A stretch of DNA of 64,000 bases, taken from positions 299,313-363,312 of the forward strand of contig VWZS01002681.1 in assembly GCA_013397075.1 (NCBI GenBank), written 5' to 3'. The notes under the pieces are model-generated. The model was not told the DNA's origin and ran no database searches. It was given only the letters and a program-made list of their open reading frames with translations. Below are positions 39,701 through 52,946 of the stretch, in pieces. A program made the position numbers and the translations under genes. Position 1 is the stretch's first letter, and each line of letters begins with the position of its first letter. This DNA comes from Rhabdornis inornatus (Eukaryota > Chordata > Aves > Passeriformes > Rhabdornithidae).

Positions 39701-42700
39701 TACAAGGAATGTAGACATAATGTGACTTTTGAGCCTGTAGGAGCCCGTGGGAATTCTGTGTTTGTTAGGAAGCACTGACACAACTCTGCTAACTGCACAC
39801 ACTGCTGTATGTGTGTGAGATGGACAGAGGAATAAACTTTTTGCAGTAATTTTGCATTTTGCCTTCTGTTGTCTTGCTGACCTGCAGCAGTGCCTCTCAG
39901 TAACAGGCTAATGACTGCCTGCCCAGGGTTCAACTGGAAGTATTGGCATACACACAAGATTTATTTTTAATACTTTACTACATGTATTTGTCCACTTCAT
40001 CTCTTATTACAACTGGCTTCAGTCAATTTTAATTATTACAGAAATTCCAGCCTGGCAGTTCCAGAGACATTTTCTGTCTGTCCAATAGGCTGCACAGGGC
40101 TACTCCAATTTAGACCACCTTCTGCAAGCTCTATTTGATGGGGCTGTGAATCAGAGTGAGTCAGTCTCTATCACTCACTTTTCCTTTATCTACTTTTAAT
40201 TTGTTTTCTCTTTTTCAACAATGGTGTAATGGGCTGAAAAAAAAATTAGATAAATCACAAACGGAGTATACTGGAGACAAAAAAATAAGGTGTTGCATAT
40301 TCTATTTTCTGTCTTCCTTATATTGCTTCCTTTCAGAAGGAAACGAAGCAATGACTCTGCCCATCTTTCATTGTGCCTGTGCCACTCATTTCTATGAATC
40401 AAGGCACAGATGGATAGTTTAGCATTGCCTGCTCATCTGTCCATTGTCTGCTCATAGATCCACCCCTCCTTACTGCTCTTTCAGCTGTTCACATTCATGC
40501 TGAAGGTTCACAATACTATGACCTAACAATTCACATTTCAGTTTAAAGAACAGTACAAGGTACGTGGAGCCAGCTAGTAACCAACTGGTTTGTCATGTTT
40601 GCTTTCAGGCATGCCCTGTAACTCTAAATATCTGGCCACCTGTATCCTCACAGAGCCATTACTTTCAGGTTAAATGTATGGTCCCAGCTTACTCGTAAAC
40701 AGGCCTATATATCCCTGGAAAAGATGCTGGCAAATGGGTAGGCCTGAGTCAAAATAAATTTAAGCATCAGTTATTGGCTTTAATAGAGTTTTTAATTATC
40801 AGTTATTCAACTATAGTTTTTAACTATTAATATAGTTGTATTTGACAGGCTCTGATATTATTTTGTCATCACTTCTTGAACACAGACAATACAGGCAATT
40901 ATCTCCTCAGTGTTACTAAATATATGCAATATATTGACAATTACAGTTGATTTGTGCTGCTAGCCATACACCAACCAGATTTACAAAAGCACAGGGCAAG
41001 AAACGTCTGTGCTTTTTATCAGCAGCAAGTTGATTACAAAAATTTATCTATGGTTTGCATCTATTTTATGTGCAAGAACACTTGAGCATTTCTATTTACC
41101 AGCGTAGAATGTCTATTATGAAACTGTCCATTCAGTATTTGTTTTCAGATTCTTATCATTGGAAATAATAGTAACACTTCAGCTTTTGATCAGCCGTGTC
41201 ACAGCTGAACAGACAAGTTGGTTTTAGACCTGGTGATCAGTGAAGGGGAAAAAAGTTAAAAAAAATGTATTAGTTGAAAAAGACAACATAAAAGAAATTA
41301 GCCAGTGTCATTTCATGAACAGCTGAATCAGTCATTGGAATCATTATTCAATTAGTTTCGTTTTAGGAGGAAAATGTATACACGGTAACTACTATAACAG
41401 AGGGTGAGTGTCTCAGCAGCTGTTACCATGTGGTGTGTGCTCTGAGAACATCACAGCCTGGATGGCATCAGTAACTAACAGTATGGCTGATTCAAAGTCC
41501 CTGGAAAAATGGGGACAAACCACAGAAAACAGGGACACTGACTCTCTCCTTCCATCCCTGGAGAGGTCCAGGCATGAGGTGTGACAGCTACAAGAATTAA
41601 TTTGTTGAGACATCAGGAAGAGCATCAAATATTAGCAGCCAGTGTATGTTCTTCTACATCTCCCTTTCTCCTTTATCACAATGAGAAATGACAGATGAGA
41701 ATCATATTGAATACCTGCTTTTGGTTTTGTCTTCAAACCTTACTGTTCCATTGCTTAATATTTCCTAATCCTTTTGAATGTTTCTTAATAGAAAGGGAGG
41801 ATTTAGTCCATTTCTGTATTTTGCCTCTGAAATAATGACTAGGAGTGAGACTCGTGAGATTTCTGGATTCATTCTGTCTATAATATTCATTCTTATTTGT
41901 AAGTAAGAACAAAAAAAAAAAGTCACAAGCGATTGTCTGAGAAACTTTGCAGTCTAACTTCTAAAGTCTGTTTTCTCCCTGATGACTCAGGCACTTAATA
42001 TCTTTGTCCTGAGGCACATCTCTCCTCTCTCTCCCTCCTTAACTTTTCTGTTGCAGGAGCTTTTGCTTCTGACCATGGAACTTTTGAGACATTCTCTGTC
42101 TCACCAAATTTTCTGTACTACACCTAGCACTCTGTGCCATGTGATATATAGAGATAGAATCTAAAGAAAAATGGACAACTTTGTGAAAAAAAAACCTCTT
42201 TAGCCACTATTAAGAAGCTACTTCACTGATCACTAGTAGGCAGGAAGTGAGATTTACACGTGGAGATTTCTAAATTATGAAAACTTGCAACAAACTTGAG
42301 TATGAGCAAGGAGGAACTTCCTTCTAGTTACCAAAATTACAGATACTTCTGAAAATCTGGAGTATTGTAGAATAATAAAATACCAGCATTGGGTTCTCAT
42401 GGAAAAGCCTAAAAAGCAAGTTGCAACATGAAAGATGTGACTAGTGGCTTGATTTACAAACATACTTGCAGAAGAGTTTTTAAAAGAAGGTATAAAGGAA
42501 CACAATGCCATGTTTGGAAATTATGTATCTTTACACTTTCAGTTTTAATTAAAGGTTTCACAGCATTCCACAGCAACACAAACTGAATAGAGCTTGTTAA
42601 TATGGATAAGAGAACTTACAGCTACTTCCAACAGATCTGACCAGATGCCATTTAACAGGCTACATCCATGGCATGCATTGTTATATGATGACTGAAACAC

Positions 42701-45700
42701 TATTTACTTTGGCCCTCAGTATTTGTTTCATAATCCTCTTAGAAGAAGAGTGATAAGTAATGCAGACCACACATTCTAAAATTCTGTGGGTTATGCCTTT
42801 TTCTCTTTTTAAAGTATCAGATACACATTGAATATATACTTCTCTGGGACCAGTGAGAATGGAAATTGCATTAGTCTATGGGAAGATGGCATTAAAAACT
42901 ATTGTGTTTATTAATGATTTTCAAAATAATTCAAGGAGCTCTGGTTCCAGCTGTGACTCCTGATGATGTAGATGTTGAAACTTCTTGCAGATAGCTGGTT
43001 CCTGAGGGAAACATATCTCAGTTGAATATTTTTATTTAGATTACATTATCAAAAATAAAAATACTTTGGTTTTGGTGACTACTACCACAGTAAAAATGGA
43101 ATGTTTGAATTTTTAAAGATAAATCAGGTGGAAATATACACTGGCCACTAGTACTGAAATTTCAATAGTCTTGTTACATGAGTACTATCAAAGTTATAAC
43201 TTATATGCAATATATGTATTTTTCTCCTTACACTGAGTATAGTGTACAGCAGACCACAATCAGATTAATACAATAAACAAAGCCATTTGTGGCAAAGCCA
43301 GCACGTTTTATACATAGATTGGAGGGTGCTTGAGGAGAGTAGATGAACACAGCTGCTGCCAGTTTACCAAGCAAGAAGCAGAACTGAGGCAGGGAGGGCT
43401 GAAAATACTTGCTGGACAGCAGAAAGTCAGGCACAGAAGAAAAGGAAAAATATCTAAAGGATATATCCCTACCCTTAACCCAAATCTTATGCAAATTCTA
43501 TCTGAAAGAATGAGCAAAAAAATTACTACAAATGAGTAATCATGAGGGACCTAGTGTGAGTGCAGGTTTCTGGTGTGTCCTGGTGAGCTTTCAAATAGCC
43601 CATTTGAGCCATGCCAGCCAGACCACTACAACCCCTGGGTTTCTGTGGATTCAAAGAGAAGCTAAAAAGAGACCAGAATCACCTTTTGACTCTAATTCTC
43701 CTAGAACAGTTACATACCCAAAGCAATCCATTTCTAAATAGCTTTTTATATGACATTTATTTTCTGAGCCAAGCGTTGACAGAAAGCTGGATTACTTTTA
43801 ATTGACTTTGAACAGGGAAATTGAAGCATAAAGTTCACAGGTCAACAAGGTGAAGAGCAGCAAACTCTATGAATAAGAGTTGCATGATTAGCTCATAGAT
43901 GTTTGTTTTGTCTTATTCCTTTACTGGTATACAGGAAGGACCATGGGAATTCCCAGATGCATCCACATCCTTTGGGTTATGGGTTGTACATTTTCCTGGT
44001 TGGTGTTATCAGCAACATTATGTTGTGCAAATATGTTACGTGGACAGGAAATTGTTATACTGCCATTGCTCATGTCAGCTTGACAACTTCAAATTTTAGT
44101 CACTAGAAAGGGGGTCAACATCCTTTTTTCAAAATATCTTTACATTATTAAACACGCAATGATTGCTGCAAAATGTTGCTTCCTCAAATAGCTGCTCAAA
44201 GAAGAAAAGAAACTATTTTTATCTTCCATTGAGTGTTTTTGTACCATACATTGCCTAATAGTTTTCTTCACTGTAATGATACACAGTTACTAGGATAAAT
44301 ATTGGGAACAGCTAGTAGAATGCTAACTCGTTTTTACTGCCTATATGCTCTCAAAGGACAGTAACTATCCCATGACTTTACCCATAATGTGACAGACTAG
44401 GAATAGTGTTGTTCTATAGTTTAATCACAATAGATGAGTAACAGCCCTCGCTTTATGTGCAAAGATTAAAATAAATCAAAACTGCCACAATATCTAAATA
44501 CTTATGTACATTTTGCTTTACATAGGTCTCAGTATAAGACTGTATCTCATTTTACCTAACACCACAAAAACACTTTACACAATAAGATTGCTTATAACAG
44601 GCATTATGAACAGAGTGATGAGTTGTTATTGCAGAAGCAGAATTGTTATTTGAAAAGAAGTCTCAGAAAAAAGCAGTTCTTTAATCTTTGTAATGGAAAA
44701 AAGTTAACTTTAGTGACAAGGCTACAAAATTAGTTGATATTGATCTTCCTGCTATTATAGGAAAACTGTTTCTTCTTTCACTTCAAATGATTGATGGAAG
44801 CATTGACACAAAGTGATTACGTAAACTATATACTGATACTGGAAGTACCAGCAGGCAAATGGATGAAAGCAGAGCAGGGCCGGCCAATGACATGGAGCTC
44901 TGTGCTTCTGATTTTAGAATCCGGCTGCTCTGCCTAGCTGAACTTCATGCAAATGTGCAGGATAAAATTTTGTAAGGAAGTTTGATATATAACATGTAAC
45001 ATGCATTCTCTATCTTTTTGGATAATGGGAAAAAATTAAATATCATGGAAAGGACTTTAGATTTCAGAATTCCTCTCTCTGAAAAAGTTGTTTATAATAT
45101 TAGATTCCAGGAATTCTTAATAGAGTAGGAATTATTTCTCTAGCTATTTCATATTTAATTAGGTTTATCAGAACTGGACCGTGATTCTTAGCAAATATTT
45201 CAGCTATTGCACTCTTGCTCAGTAAATAGGTGTGCTTATAAGAATGGCTGCAGAATTTCTATGAATTAGAGCTAATCATCTGAGAGAGTGCTGATTCAAT
45301 GTAACTTTGATGAAGATGAATAAACTACGTAAGTCATGCCATCTCATATTCTGTAACACCACCAGTGGCTGCTGGTTCCATGACTGCGTTCCACTCATTG
45401 TTGATTTTTCTTCTCATGACTAATTAAGATGAAACATAAACTGAGCAGGTAATTCCTGAGAAGTCTCTGTAAAAAAATGAAGGCAAAACCAAAGGTAGTA
45501 TAAAGAGTAGGTCAGATAAATAACAGACATCTGGGGGCCATTTCCTGACTCAACATGACTGGCCTCATACTGATATTAGAGATGTGCTGCTCAAACGTCA
45601 GTGTTTGGAGAGCAGATTGATGATTCTTTGACAAGGGAGCCTATTGGCACTAAGTAAAGAGATAATCACCTTTCCTCCTGCTCTTAACAGGCTGCACAAA

Positions 45701-46289
45701 GCAGGGTGCTCAGTGTTTCCTTTTCAAGCAATAGAGATACGGTATCTTTAAATCTCTTTAACGTGTGTTGCAGTGGAACTTTGGATCCTGTCTAGTTGTA
45801 TAAAATTTATGTAGAAACACATTATTGCCTATGAAGACTCTTTTCCTGGAACTCCTGACTAAAATAATGATTATTCTTGTGTGAAGTAATTGCAGGGATT
45901 GGCCACACTGTGCAGTGAATACAAGGAAATCTACAAATGGACTACTAACTTGAGTAGATTCTGTGCTCGCTGCCTGCACTGTAGTTGGGCATTTGAATAA
46001 ACTAGATGGTCTAATGCCTTCTCTATATAAAACCTGCGTTATTTTAAGGAAGAAAATGTGGAATAATATATGCTGCTGCCCAAGCCTCACTAGACATTGG
46101 CAGGCTTTGTTTTAAAAAGACAACTAATTAATACAGAGAGAATTGTACATGCTGTTAAACCTCTGTACAAGAAACATCTAGACACAACAAATCCATGAAA
46201 TTAGGCTGATGTTTCCGCTAGAGGAACTAATGAAAAACAGAACTAAAAGCAACAACAAAATTGCACGTAAGCCTCTTAGCAGACCCTGT
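36761..46289. other. Intergenic, no gene supported
   Basis: AT-rich non-coding DNA. Open frames are short (under about 95 codons), overlap on both strands and show no family motif. No repeat family was recognised and I see nothing further to annotate. Confidence 0.6.
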
Positions 46290-46426
46290 AGCCCAGCGAG
46301 GCTATGCCTGGGTTTGCCATGTGGGTCTCGTCAGGCGCTGCTGTGGCGAGCGAGCTGCCAGAGCTGCCCGACAGTGACATCCAGTGGGAAAGGCGCGGGA
46401 CAGCCGCTCTGCAGCCGCGGCACTTT
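46290..46426. promoter_or_regulatory. Compact CpG-rich cluster in the upstream intergenic region
   Basis: About eleven CpG dinucleotides occur within some 130 bp, including GGCGAGCGAG, AGGCGCGGG and GCAGCCGCGG, while kilobases on either side are CpG-poor and AT-rich. This resembles a small unmethylated island, such as an alternative or lncRNA promoter or an enhancer, about 6 kb upstream of the SLC44A3 promoter. Directly downstream (46450-46550) the sequence turns AT-rich with several TAAT/ATTA cores. Overlapping open frames on both strands are short and unlike any protein I recognise. Confidence 0.45.
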
Positions 46427-49400
46427 GAAGGTCCTACAATCCAAGCTGTCTCTCTGCATTCAACACGATTATTTTTCTCTGGCAAACACTCAGTAGCTGA
46501 TTCCATTAATGTAAATTGTCTTTACAAGAGCTAAACTATCGATGAAGCCTCTTGTGCTTTCAGAAAAGACTTCCCCCTAGTCCTTGTAATGATTCTGCTG
46601 CTTATCTTAGTATTGATAAAAACCTCATTTCCCTGATCTCCACCCAAGTAATGAAAACATCTCATTGTTTTCATTCAGGACTAGACCTGACTCTGTAGGT
46701 CACAGATATTTCTGCAGACTCTCTGTGTCCAGCTTGATGCCTTTTGTAGCCCTGTGTGATTCGGGTTTATCCTAGGTTATTCCATTCTCTTTGCTGCTCT
46801 CAAGAATGTCTTCCATCCTTCCTTCTATGTACATAATTTACAGAATAAGCCATTCTTCCCCAGCCTTACAAATCCACAGCTTTCACTTCTCAATTCCTCT
46901 GAAACTCAAGCAATTTCCTTCCCTGGCTTTTTGAGGGGATGTTTTGAAGAGCAATGTTACTTGCCTGTTCTCTGTATTGAGCACTCAGATGTACTGGCAT
47001 GTCTGCTGTTTTCCCCAGAGAGAGACATTAGCAGCCCTGAAGCACAGAAGTTGTTCCAGTTCAAGCTCTTTCATCTTATGCTACCCATGCCATTTACCAG
47101 TTAGAACACTGGGTACATCATAATTCTGATTTTCCACAAAGGTACAGCTCTAGCCTTGTCTGGCTTTGTAGGTAATGTGCCGTGTGATCCTGAAACATTG
47201 ATCCTCTTGCTCTGTTCTATAACCTTGAAATGAGTCACCTTTAATGTTTATTATCAAGTTCAACTCAGCAAACAATTTCCTAGGGTCAGGCTGTGCTCTA
47301 GCTTGTGTATTGACGGGAATGAAAGGGCTCTTTGTGCAGATCTCTGCATGCTTGTGTGGCAAGTGGAACAAATTAACTTTGTGGTATTATACTCATTCCT
47401 TGAATGATTCATATGTTTGGTAAATCACCGGAGGGGTGGTGGTTTGCAGCAGTAATCTAAAACTGTAGAGGCAGTAAGTGTGCACACTCTTTCTTCTAGA
47501 CCACTGGCTAATCTACTCAATAACCATTATCCTGAAATAAAAATAGAGCTTCTCCGTGCATTGGAAATACCCAGAAGAATTTGATTAATTAATTTGGTTA
47601 TTAAATTGTTAAATTCCAGTGAGAAGGCTGAGAAGTGAAACATCTAAAAAATCATCAAATTACTAGAAAAAAATACTGCTTATTTAATGTTTTGTGCATT
47701 TTCATCATTATATTTATAACAGAGTATTTAAAAAGTCCGGCTGTAAATATATGATCGAATGGAGTTTTCTAGATGAGCAAACAGAAAAACTGACATGGAG
47801 CATCATAAAGAAACTAACTCAAGTTGTCAGAAGGATTGGATTCTCCAGGTGCGTAGGACAGAAGTCTGCCAGTGGATCCAGTGGAGCAGTGACAGTACTG
47901 GCAGGCTGATCAGAAATCTGGCTGGCTTGTTTGCCAGGCCTGAGTCTGTCAGGGCACTCTCAGCTGAACACTGAGGATATTTGTTGACAGGAAAGGAAAG
48001 GTGATTGCTTGTGAAAAGGAGTGGTGGCAGACCCAGATTATTTTGATCATTCCCCACAGTATTAATCTTTTATATACCTTCAGGACTTGCTCTATGGCTT
48101 GTTTATGCCCACACAGCTTTCATGACCTACTCTCTTCTTCCCTGGACAGTTTTATGCCTCTCTGTATCAGTTCTAGCCTCCCTTAGTTCTCAGGTTCTTA
48201 CTTTTTTAATCTTCACCTCCTTTTTTTCAGCCATTTCTTCCTGTCTCTCAGTCTCCTTCACATCCAGCCCCACCCTTCCCTCCAATCCTGCATGCTGTCC
48301 CTTGCATGCCAGTCCTCCCTCCCCCTCCTCTCTCTGGCTGCCATTCCCCTACTGTTCTAGACTTCCATTTAATTCTGTTTTTGGTGTCTTTGCTGAGCCA
48401 GTCCTGTTGAATCTGTTCCTTTGGCTCAACAGAGGCATAAAGGCCCACTGTCTACAACACTAGGATAAATGCTTTCATGATACTGACCTTTTTGTATCCG
48501 TAATTCTTCTCAGAGAGCTGCTAGATCCTGTTTTCCTTATCAACCAAGGTATTCCTTGTCAACTCCAGGAACCTCTTTAGCAGCAATATCCATTTCTTCT
48601 TTTTCCTTATATTCATCTCAGGACCAGTCTTTGTCCATTGTATCTGCTGTCCATGAGACAATCACTGATATGAGGCAAAACAGTGAGTGGCAGGTCAGAA
48701 GCACATTTCAGGGTTTCCCAGACTGTCTCAGCCAGGCTCTGGGTACACCATGCAGGCACAGTCTATAGATCCTTTAGCTATGAAGCTCATCAAGTCAACC
48801 AAGCATGCACCATGATTTATCAAAGAGATTTGGGTAAACATGGATGAATTTTCTCAGATACAAGAAAAAGCTAGAATAATTTCTTTCTCCTTGTCCATTA
48901 AAAATCTCTGATCCAAATAATATGTAAGAATTTCTTTGCTACTGTCCAAGAAGGGATACCATATTGTCTGGTTCTTTAATTTCATTCTTAAAAGTGACTG
49001 AATAATATGTGCTGATGTTTTCCAAAAATCTTCAGCACCTGCCATTAGAAATTTCAGACTGAACAGTTCAAGTGAGATGAGGTCATAAACACCAGGTTTT
49101 AGAATGCAAACCTGACCAGCAGCTTGAGCATAATAGGAGGCATTATGTTCAGTTTCTGGGTGTTACAGTTCAGGATATTCCAAGAAGCATAGCTACATAT
49201 AGAGAAGAGTGCCTGTCTGCTAAGCTATTGTACATAAGCAAGATCATTTGAGAACGATGGAAATTATGTTCAGCTGCACCTTCTCTAATTAGGCAGAAAA
49301 CATTTGCTTTTAAGTTGAGTTTCTCAGTTGCTGTGTCCTGTTATTAAAGTAATTGGTCTCTGTTCCTTGTCTGACCCAGAAGGAGATACAGATAGGGATA

Positions 49401-52295
49401 GTCATCTCACTTAACCAGTCTAGCAAGGAGCTGTCAGGTTTCCATCTAGCACCTTTCTCTCCCGGTCCACATTCCTGCCCCAGTTTTAACCAGGCAAGTT
49501 TCTTGGTAAGAAAGTTGAGCCCTAAGTGCAGCAGCAGCAGGATTCATTCTCAGTAAATAAACACTACACTCATAAGAAATAATAAGAAGTTTGTTATTAA
49601 AGCCTGGAGTCAAGAAGCTTGATTTCATGTTTGATTTTTTCTGTGTATTCTTTGTGACTTCATGAAAAACAAAGAGTTGAAAAATGCCCATGAGTTTGAA
49701 CTGTTGCTCATCTCTGTTGCTGACGCTGGTAAACATGTCTGAAGATGGTTAACATGTAAAATATCCTTTGAAATCTACAGGTAGTCTCAGAAGTGTAAAT
49801 GTTAATCTCCCTTGTTGTGGTTCCCCCATGGCAACACACCAAGCAGATTGAATTGTTAATGTCTTAAAACACAAGTAAATCACTGTGAGGTCCTGAGTAC
49901 TCCAAGATTGTAAATATTGTCTTTTCTTTTGCAAGGAACACTATGTACTTGAGAGATCAGTGCAGACTTATGAGTGAATGTGGATCCTCACCCTACTAAT
50001 CTCCCATGGAAGTAACTGTAGTTGGATAGAAGATTGAAATGAAGATAATTATATTAGAAAGTCAGCATCTTATCCATGTAGGCCAGGGGACTGAGACCAA
50101 AGGCTCCAACATGGGCTTCTCACCAGAGAGGGAGCACAAGCCAGTGGACGCCTCTCTGGCCAAGTCATTAGTGCTCACATAAAAGGACCGGTTGTCTAAT
50201 CAGATACTCTTTTCCCAGAATTCGTTTTCATCTCATTTCTATTTCAACACTGCAAAATATCTCTTCTAAAACTCCCTGCTCCTCACTGAGTGCTCGAATG
50301 ACCCAGCTGCAGAATGAGGGTCTATCCTGTTAAAGTGGTAAAACAGAAAATCCAAAATTGATCTTTTCGGCAATTTTTGACAGGATTGGACAAATAACAA
50401 GTGAGAGGTTTTGGTATTACTCCTTGGCTGTGGGTGTTTAAATCTGTTATCCAATCTGAGCCTTGCTTCTTGATATTTTCTTCAACTGTAGCATGAGGAT
50501 CCTCATTTACGAGTACTGGCTCACTGTGGTGTGAGGCTCCATGCACCCGTCCCAGATGCTGAGTGGAGCTCGAAACTGGGAGCCGAGCCCCACCTAGTGA
50601 CCCATGATAAAAGTACTCAGCTGCTACTAAGTAGAATAGATGTTTTATTTGATCATGTTTGAAATTCAGGAAAAAAACTTAGTACAGTTAAAATATTTCT
50701 TTCACAATTTAAAAAAAAATCCTATTCTAACTGTGAGTTGTTTTCTAGCATTTCTAAGATATTTGCTCCTAGTCTAGTTGAAGAAATACAAGAATTTTGA
50801 TTGATATTGCTCAGTATAATCAGGCCTTTATTGCTGATTCCAATGTTTTTACATGAACTTCAGTTACCTGGATTCTGGAGTTTATTAAAAAGTATTTGTT
50901 GCACTTGCTGTTTTCCTCTATTCACAGTAGGAATGGAACACAAAACTTAAGGAGGATCCTTCAAAAAGTGCCAGATCAAGAGCAAAATATTAGCATGTGA
51001 TGACAGGAAGTCATCAGATTGAAATATAGGCCTTCAACACTGGCATTGTACTTCAAGATGATTTTTCTTGATTAGATAATGATTCTGTCTCAGAATACTC
51101 TTTTTGTTTAGGTTAAAGGTTAATAATAATTTTGGTTAGTTTTCTTGATACAATAAAAAATTTAACTTCTCTTATAAAAAAAAAGGTTAAGTTTCATGTG
51201 AAATGTAAGTTTTCATGTGAAATTTGTATTTCGAAGGAAAATTACTTTTCCCACATATTTTTCAAGTGCAACAGCACAAAGGGAAGGGAAAACTATTTTC
51301 TCTATTTAGGTTTTATAAGAAGAAAACTACCCTTTCACTTTCCGAATTTTATTCTAATCTTCACCCAAACTCTGAAACCTCCCAAAAATTGATGGATAAC
51401 AAGCATTAAAAGACAGAATGCTGATAAAGACAAGAACTATGAGCTGGGTGGAAACTAAACGGTTAATAAATCCTTTGTAAGACAGAATTTTTAGAGATCT
51501 TTCCTGCTGTGTTTCTTCAGAACCACTTCTTAGGAGGGGGTGGGAGTGCGTGTAAATTTAGATCAGAATTGTAGCAACTTCTGTCAAACAGTTAAAATGT
51601 CAATTTGAGAAACATTGTATCACCCATCCTTTTGGAAAAATGTAGTTACTTCCAGTCAGCTTAGAAGGACTCTGAAATGCTCTGGGGCAGAGATTAATTC
51701 CTTTTTATAAAAGCCCAGTTTCTGATATTACCTATTCACTTCCATGTATGCTAGTTTGTCACCGAGGTTTCATGCTGCACTTTCTCCAGAGAACTGGAAT
51801 ACATTTGGCTTTGTTTTGCTTTCTTTTTAAAGACTAGACTAGCCTAGTGCTCTGTCTCCTATACAAGATGGACCAGTTCTTAAACAGTTCTGCAAAACAG
51901 CTTCCATTTAATTCAATTTTATTGCAGTTGCAGATGTTGCGTTGCTTCTTAAAGAGGACATTTATTTGTTCCACTGACTGTTAGGAAGAGGACAAAACCA
52001 CACTTTTAACATCCTTTAAATTTGTAATTTTCTCTAGATTGTTGAGCTGACTTTAGTGAACATAAAATAGTCTACAGGGAGAGCATGTTACGAAAAGTGG
52101 CTAATAATTCTCGCATTCCTTGGTCATCTGAGTTACAAGGATTGACCTAATTCGGTGTTATTCCTGTTGTTGCAGGTTATTTCTGTGCGTGCAAAATGCA
52201 TGCGGACGTAGATGAGAGGTGTGTATAGCATACTACAGCTTGTCAGAGTGGTGTAACTGTACAAACAACAACCAAACAGAAGCTGTAAAGGATCT
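46427..52295. other. Intergenic, proximal upstream region of SLC44A3
   Basis: Non-coding sequence between the CpG cluster and the SLC44A3 island. It holds a pyrimidine tract at about 48.2 kb and a small CpG-containing patch at about 50,540-50,600. No exon ending in a strong donor that would serve as SLC44A3 exon 1 was recognised, although the search by eye is not exhaustive. Confidence 0.55.
48188..48345. repeat. Pyrimidine-biased tract (plus strand)
   Basis: C and T dominate, with CTCCTT, CCCTCC and CCTCTCTCT words, the reciprocal of the purine-biased tracts at about 17.7 and 23.4 kb. Open frames across it follow from its low stop content. Confidence 0.65.
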
Positions 52296-52435
52296 ATGAC
52301 TGCCTGTGTACTGATCATGCATTCGGAACAAACGGGGATCAGCATCAGTGGGCTTTGCAGGACGGAACAGCCCCGGTTTTGTGCGGGCAGTAAAAAATCC
52401 TCAGCTATTCCCAGAAATAAGCTGATGAAGGGTGA

Positions 52436-52780
52436 AATACAAACCTCCCACCCTGGCCGGGTGTATAAACCGGCTGTGGAGGAGCTGCCAGATCCCCCGA
52501 GCGGGTTTCCCGGGAGCCGGGTGCGGGAGCGGAGCGCCCCGTGCAGCGATGCCGCTCCCTCCGTCCCTCCCTGCCTGCCGCCGGCGCAGCGGCTCCGGCC
52601 AGAGCCCGGCCGAGCCCGGCCACAGCGGCGGGCGGAGCTGCCGGAGGTGCCCCCGCCCGGCCTGAGCCGGCCCGGCCCCGCGGCGCTGGAACCGNTGCGG
52701 GCAGCGCACCTCGCTGCGCAGAGAGCTGCCAGGTGTTCGGCACCCAGAGCGGAGCTGGGATCTCCGCCCTTTGGAACTTG
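52436..52780 (+). promoter_or_regulatory. SLC44A3: CpG island, probable SLC44A3 promoter and non-coding or partly coding first exon
   Basis: This is the densest CpG region of the window, in sharp contrast to the CpG-poor flanks, and it ends about 60 bases before the first recognised exon. It contains GC-box cores GGGCGG at 52630-52635 and CCGCCC at 52653-52658, and a TATAAA-like run at 52464-52469. One base (52695) is undetermined, as is common in GC-rich promoters that sequence badly. The start codon should lie here or just upstream. ATGs at 52296 and 52425 share an open frame that would join exon 2 in phase 0 from weak GT sites after 52460, 52520 or 52646. ATG 52549 and a hypothetical ATG at the N do not join in frame through the donors I could see. 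Transcription start and direction are inferred from position only. Confidence 0.75.
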
Positions 52781-52838
52781 AGTTAGTTTCACAGGAAGTT
52801 CTTTCTGCTGTTTTCTTGAACTCTTTTTTTCTATTTAG

Positions 52839-52946
52839 GGCTCTGGAGTTAGTGTGTCTGAACGACTGCAATGGAGACCAGCCGTTTACAGAAAGTGCAC
52901 AGACACTCTCTGGCTGCTCCTCTTCTGTCTTTTCTGGGCTGGTTTG
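52839..52946 (+). CDS. SLC44A3: SLC44A3 coding exon 2 (first one seen): N-terminal tail and TM1
   Basis: Acceptor: a pyrimidine tract ending ctatttag; donor: TTG|gtaagc. The exon is 108 nt, exactly 36 codons. It reads GSGVSVSERLQ, then WRPAVYRKCTDTLW, then a hydrophobic run ending FCLFWAGL. WRPxxYRKCTDTxW is the diagnostic N-terminal motif of CTL3, placed just before TM1. In this frame a TAG lies directly upstream (inside the acceptor) and the exon has no in-frame ATG, so translation must start in an upstream exon ending in phase 0. An out-of-frame ATG lies at 52870-52872. The intron that follows, 52947-55432, begins with a (GTTT)5 run and holds A-rich low-complexity sequence near 53893-53917. 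No further exon was seen in it. Confidence 0.95.

Noticed and set aside
1..52290. F3 (tissue factor) exons expected from human synteny
   Set aside because: No translated segment in this stretch resembled the fibronectin-type or transmembrane parts of F3. The gene probably lies outside the window.
52695..52732. If N were A, an ATG exon ending at the CAG|GTGTTC donor
   Set aside because: It would join the next exon in the wrong frame (phase 2 instead of 0).
52296..52781. 161-codon plus-strand frame read as a separate gene
   Set aside because: It overlaps the SLC44A3 promoter island and has no recognisable domain. At most its 5' part might serve as the SLC44A3 start exon.
52133..52792. 219-codon minus-strand frame overlapping the CpG island, possible divergent gene
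   Set aside because: It is long because GC-rich DNA has few stops. The residues are Gly/Ala/Arg/Pro-rich with no family motif and run through the N. A divergent transcript remains possible but is not shown by the sequence.
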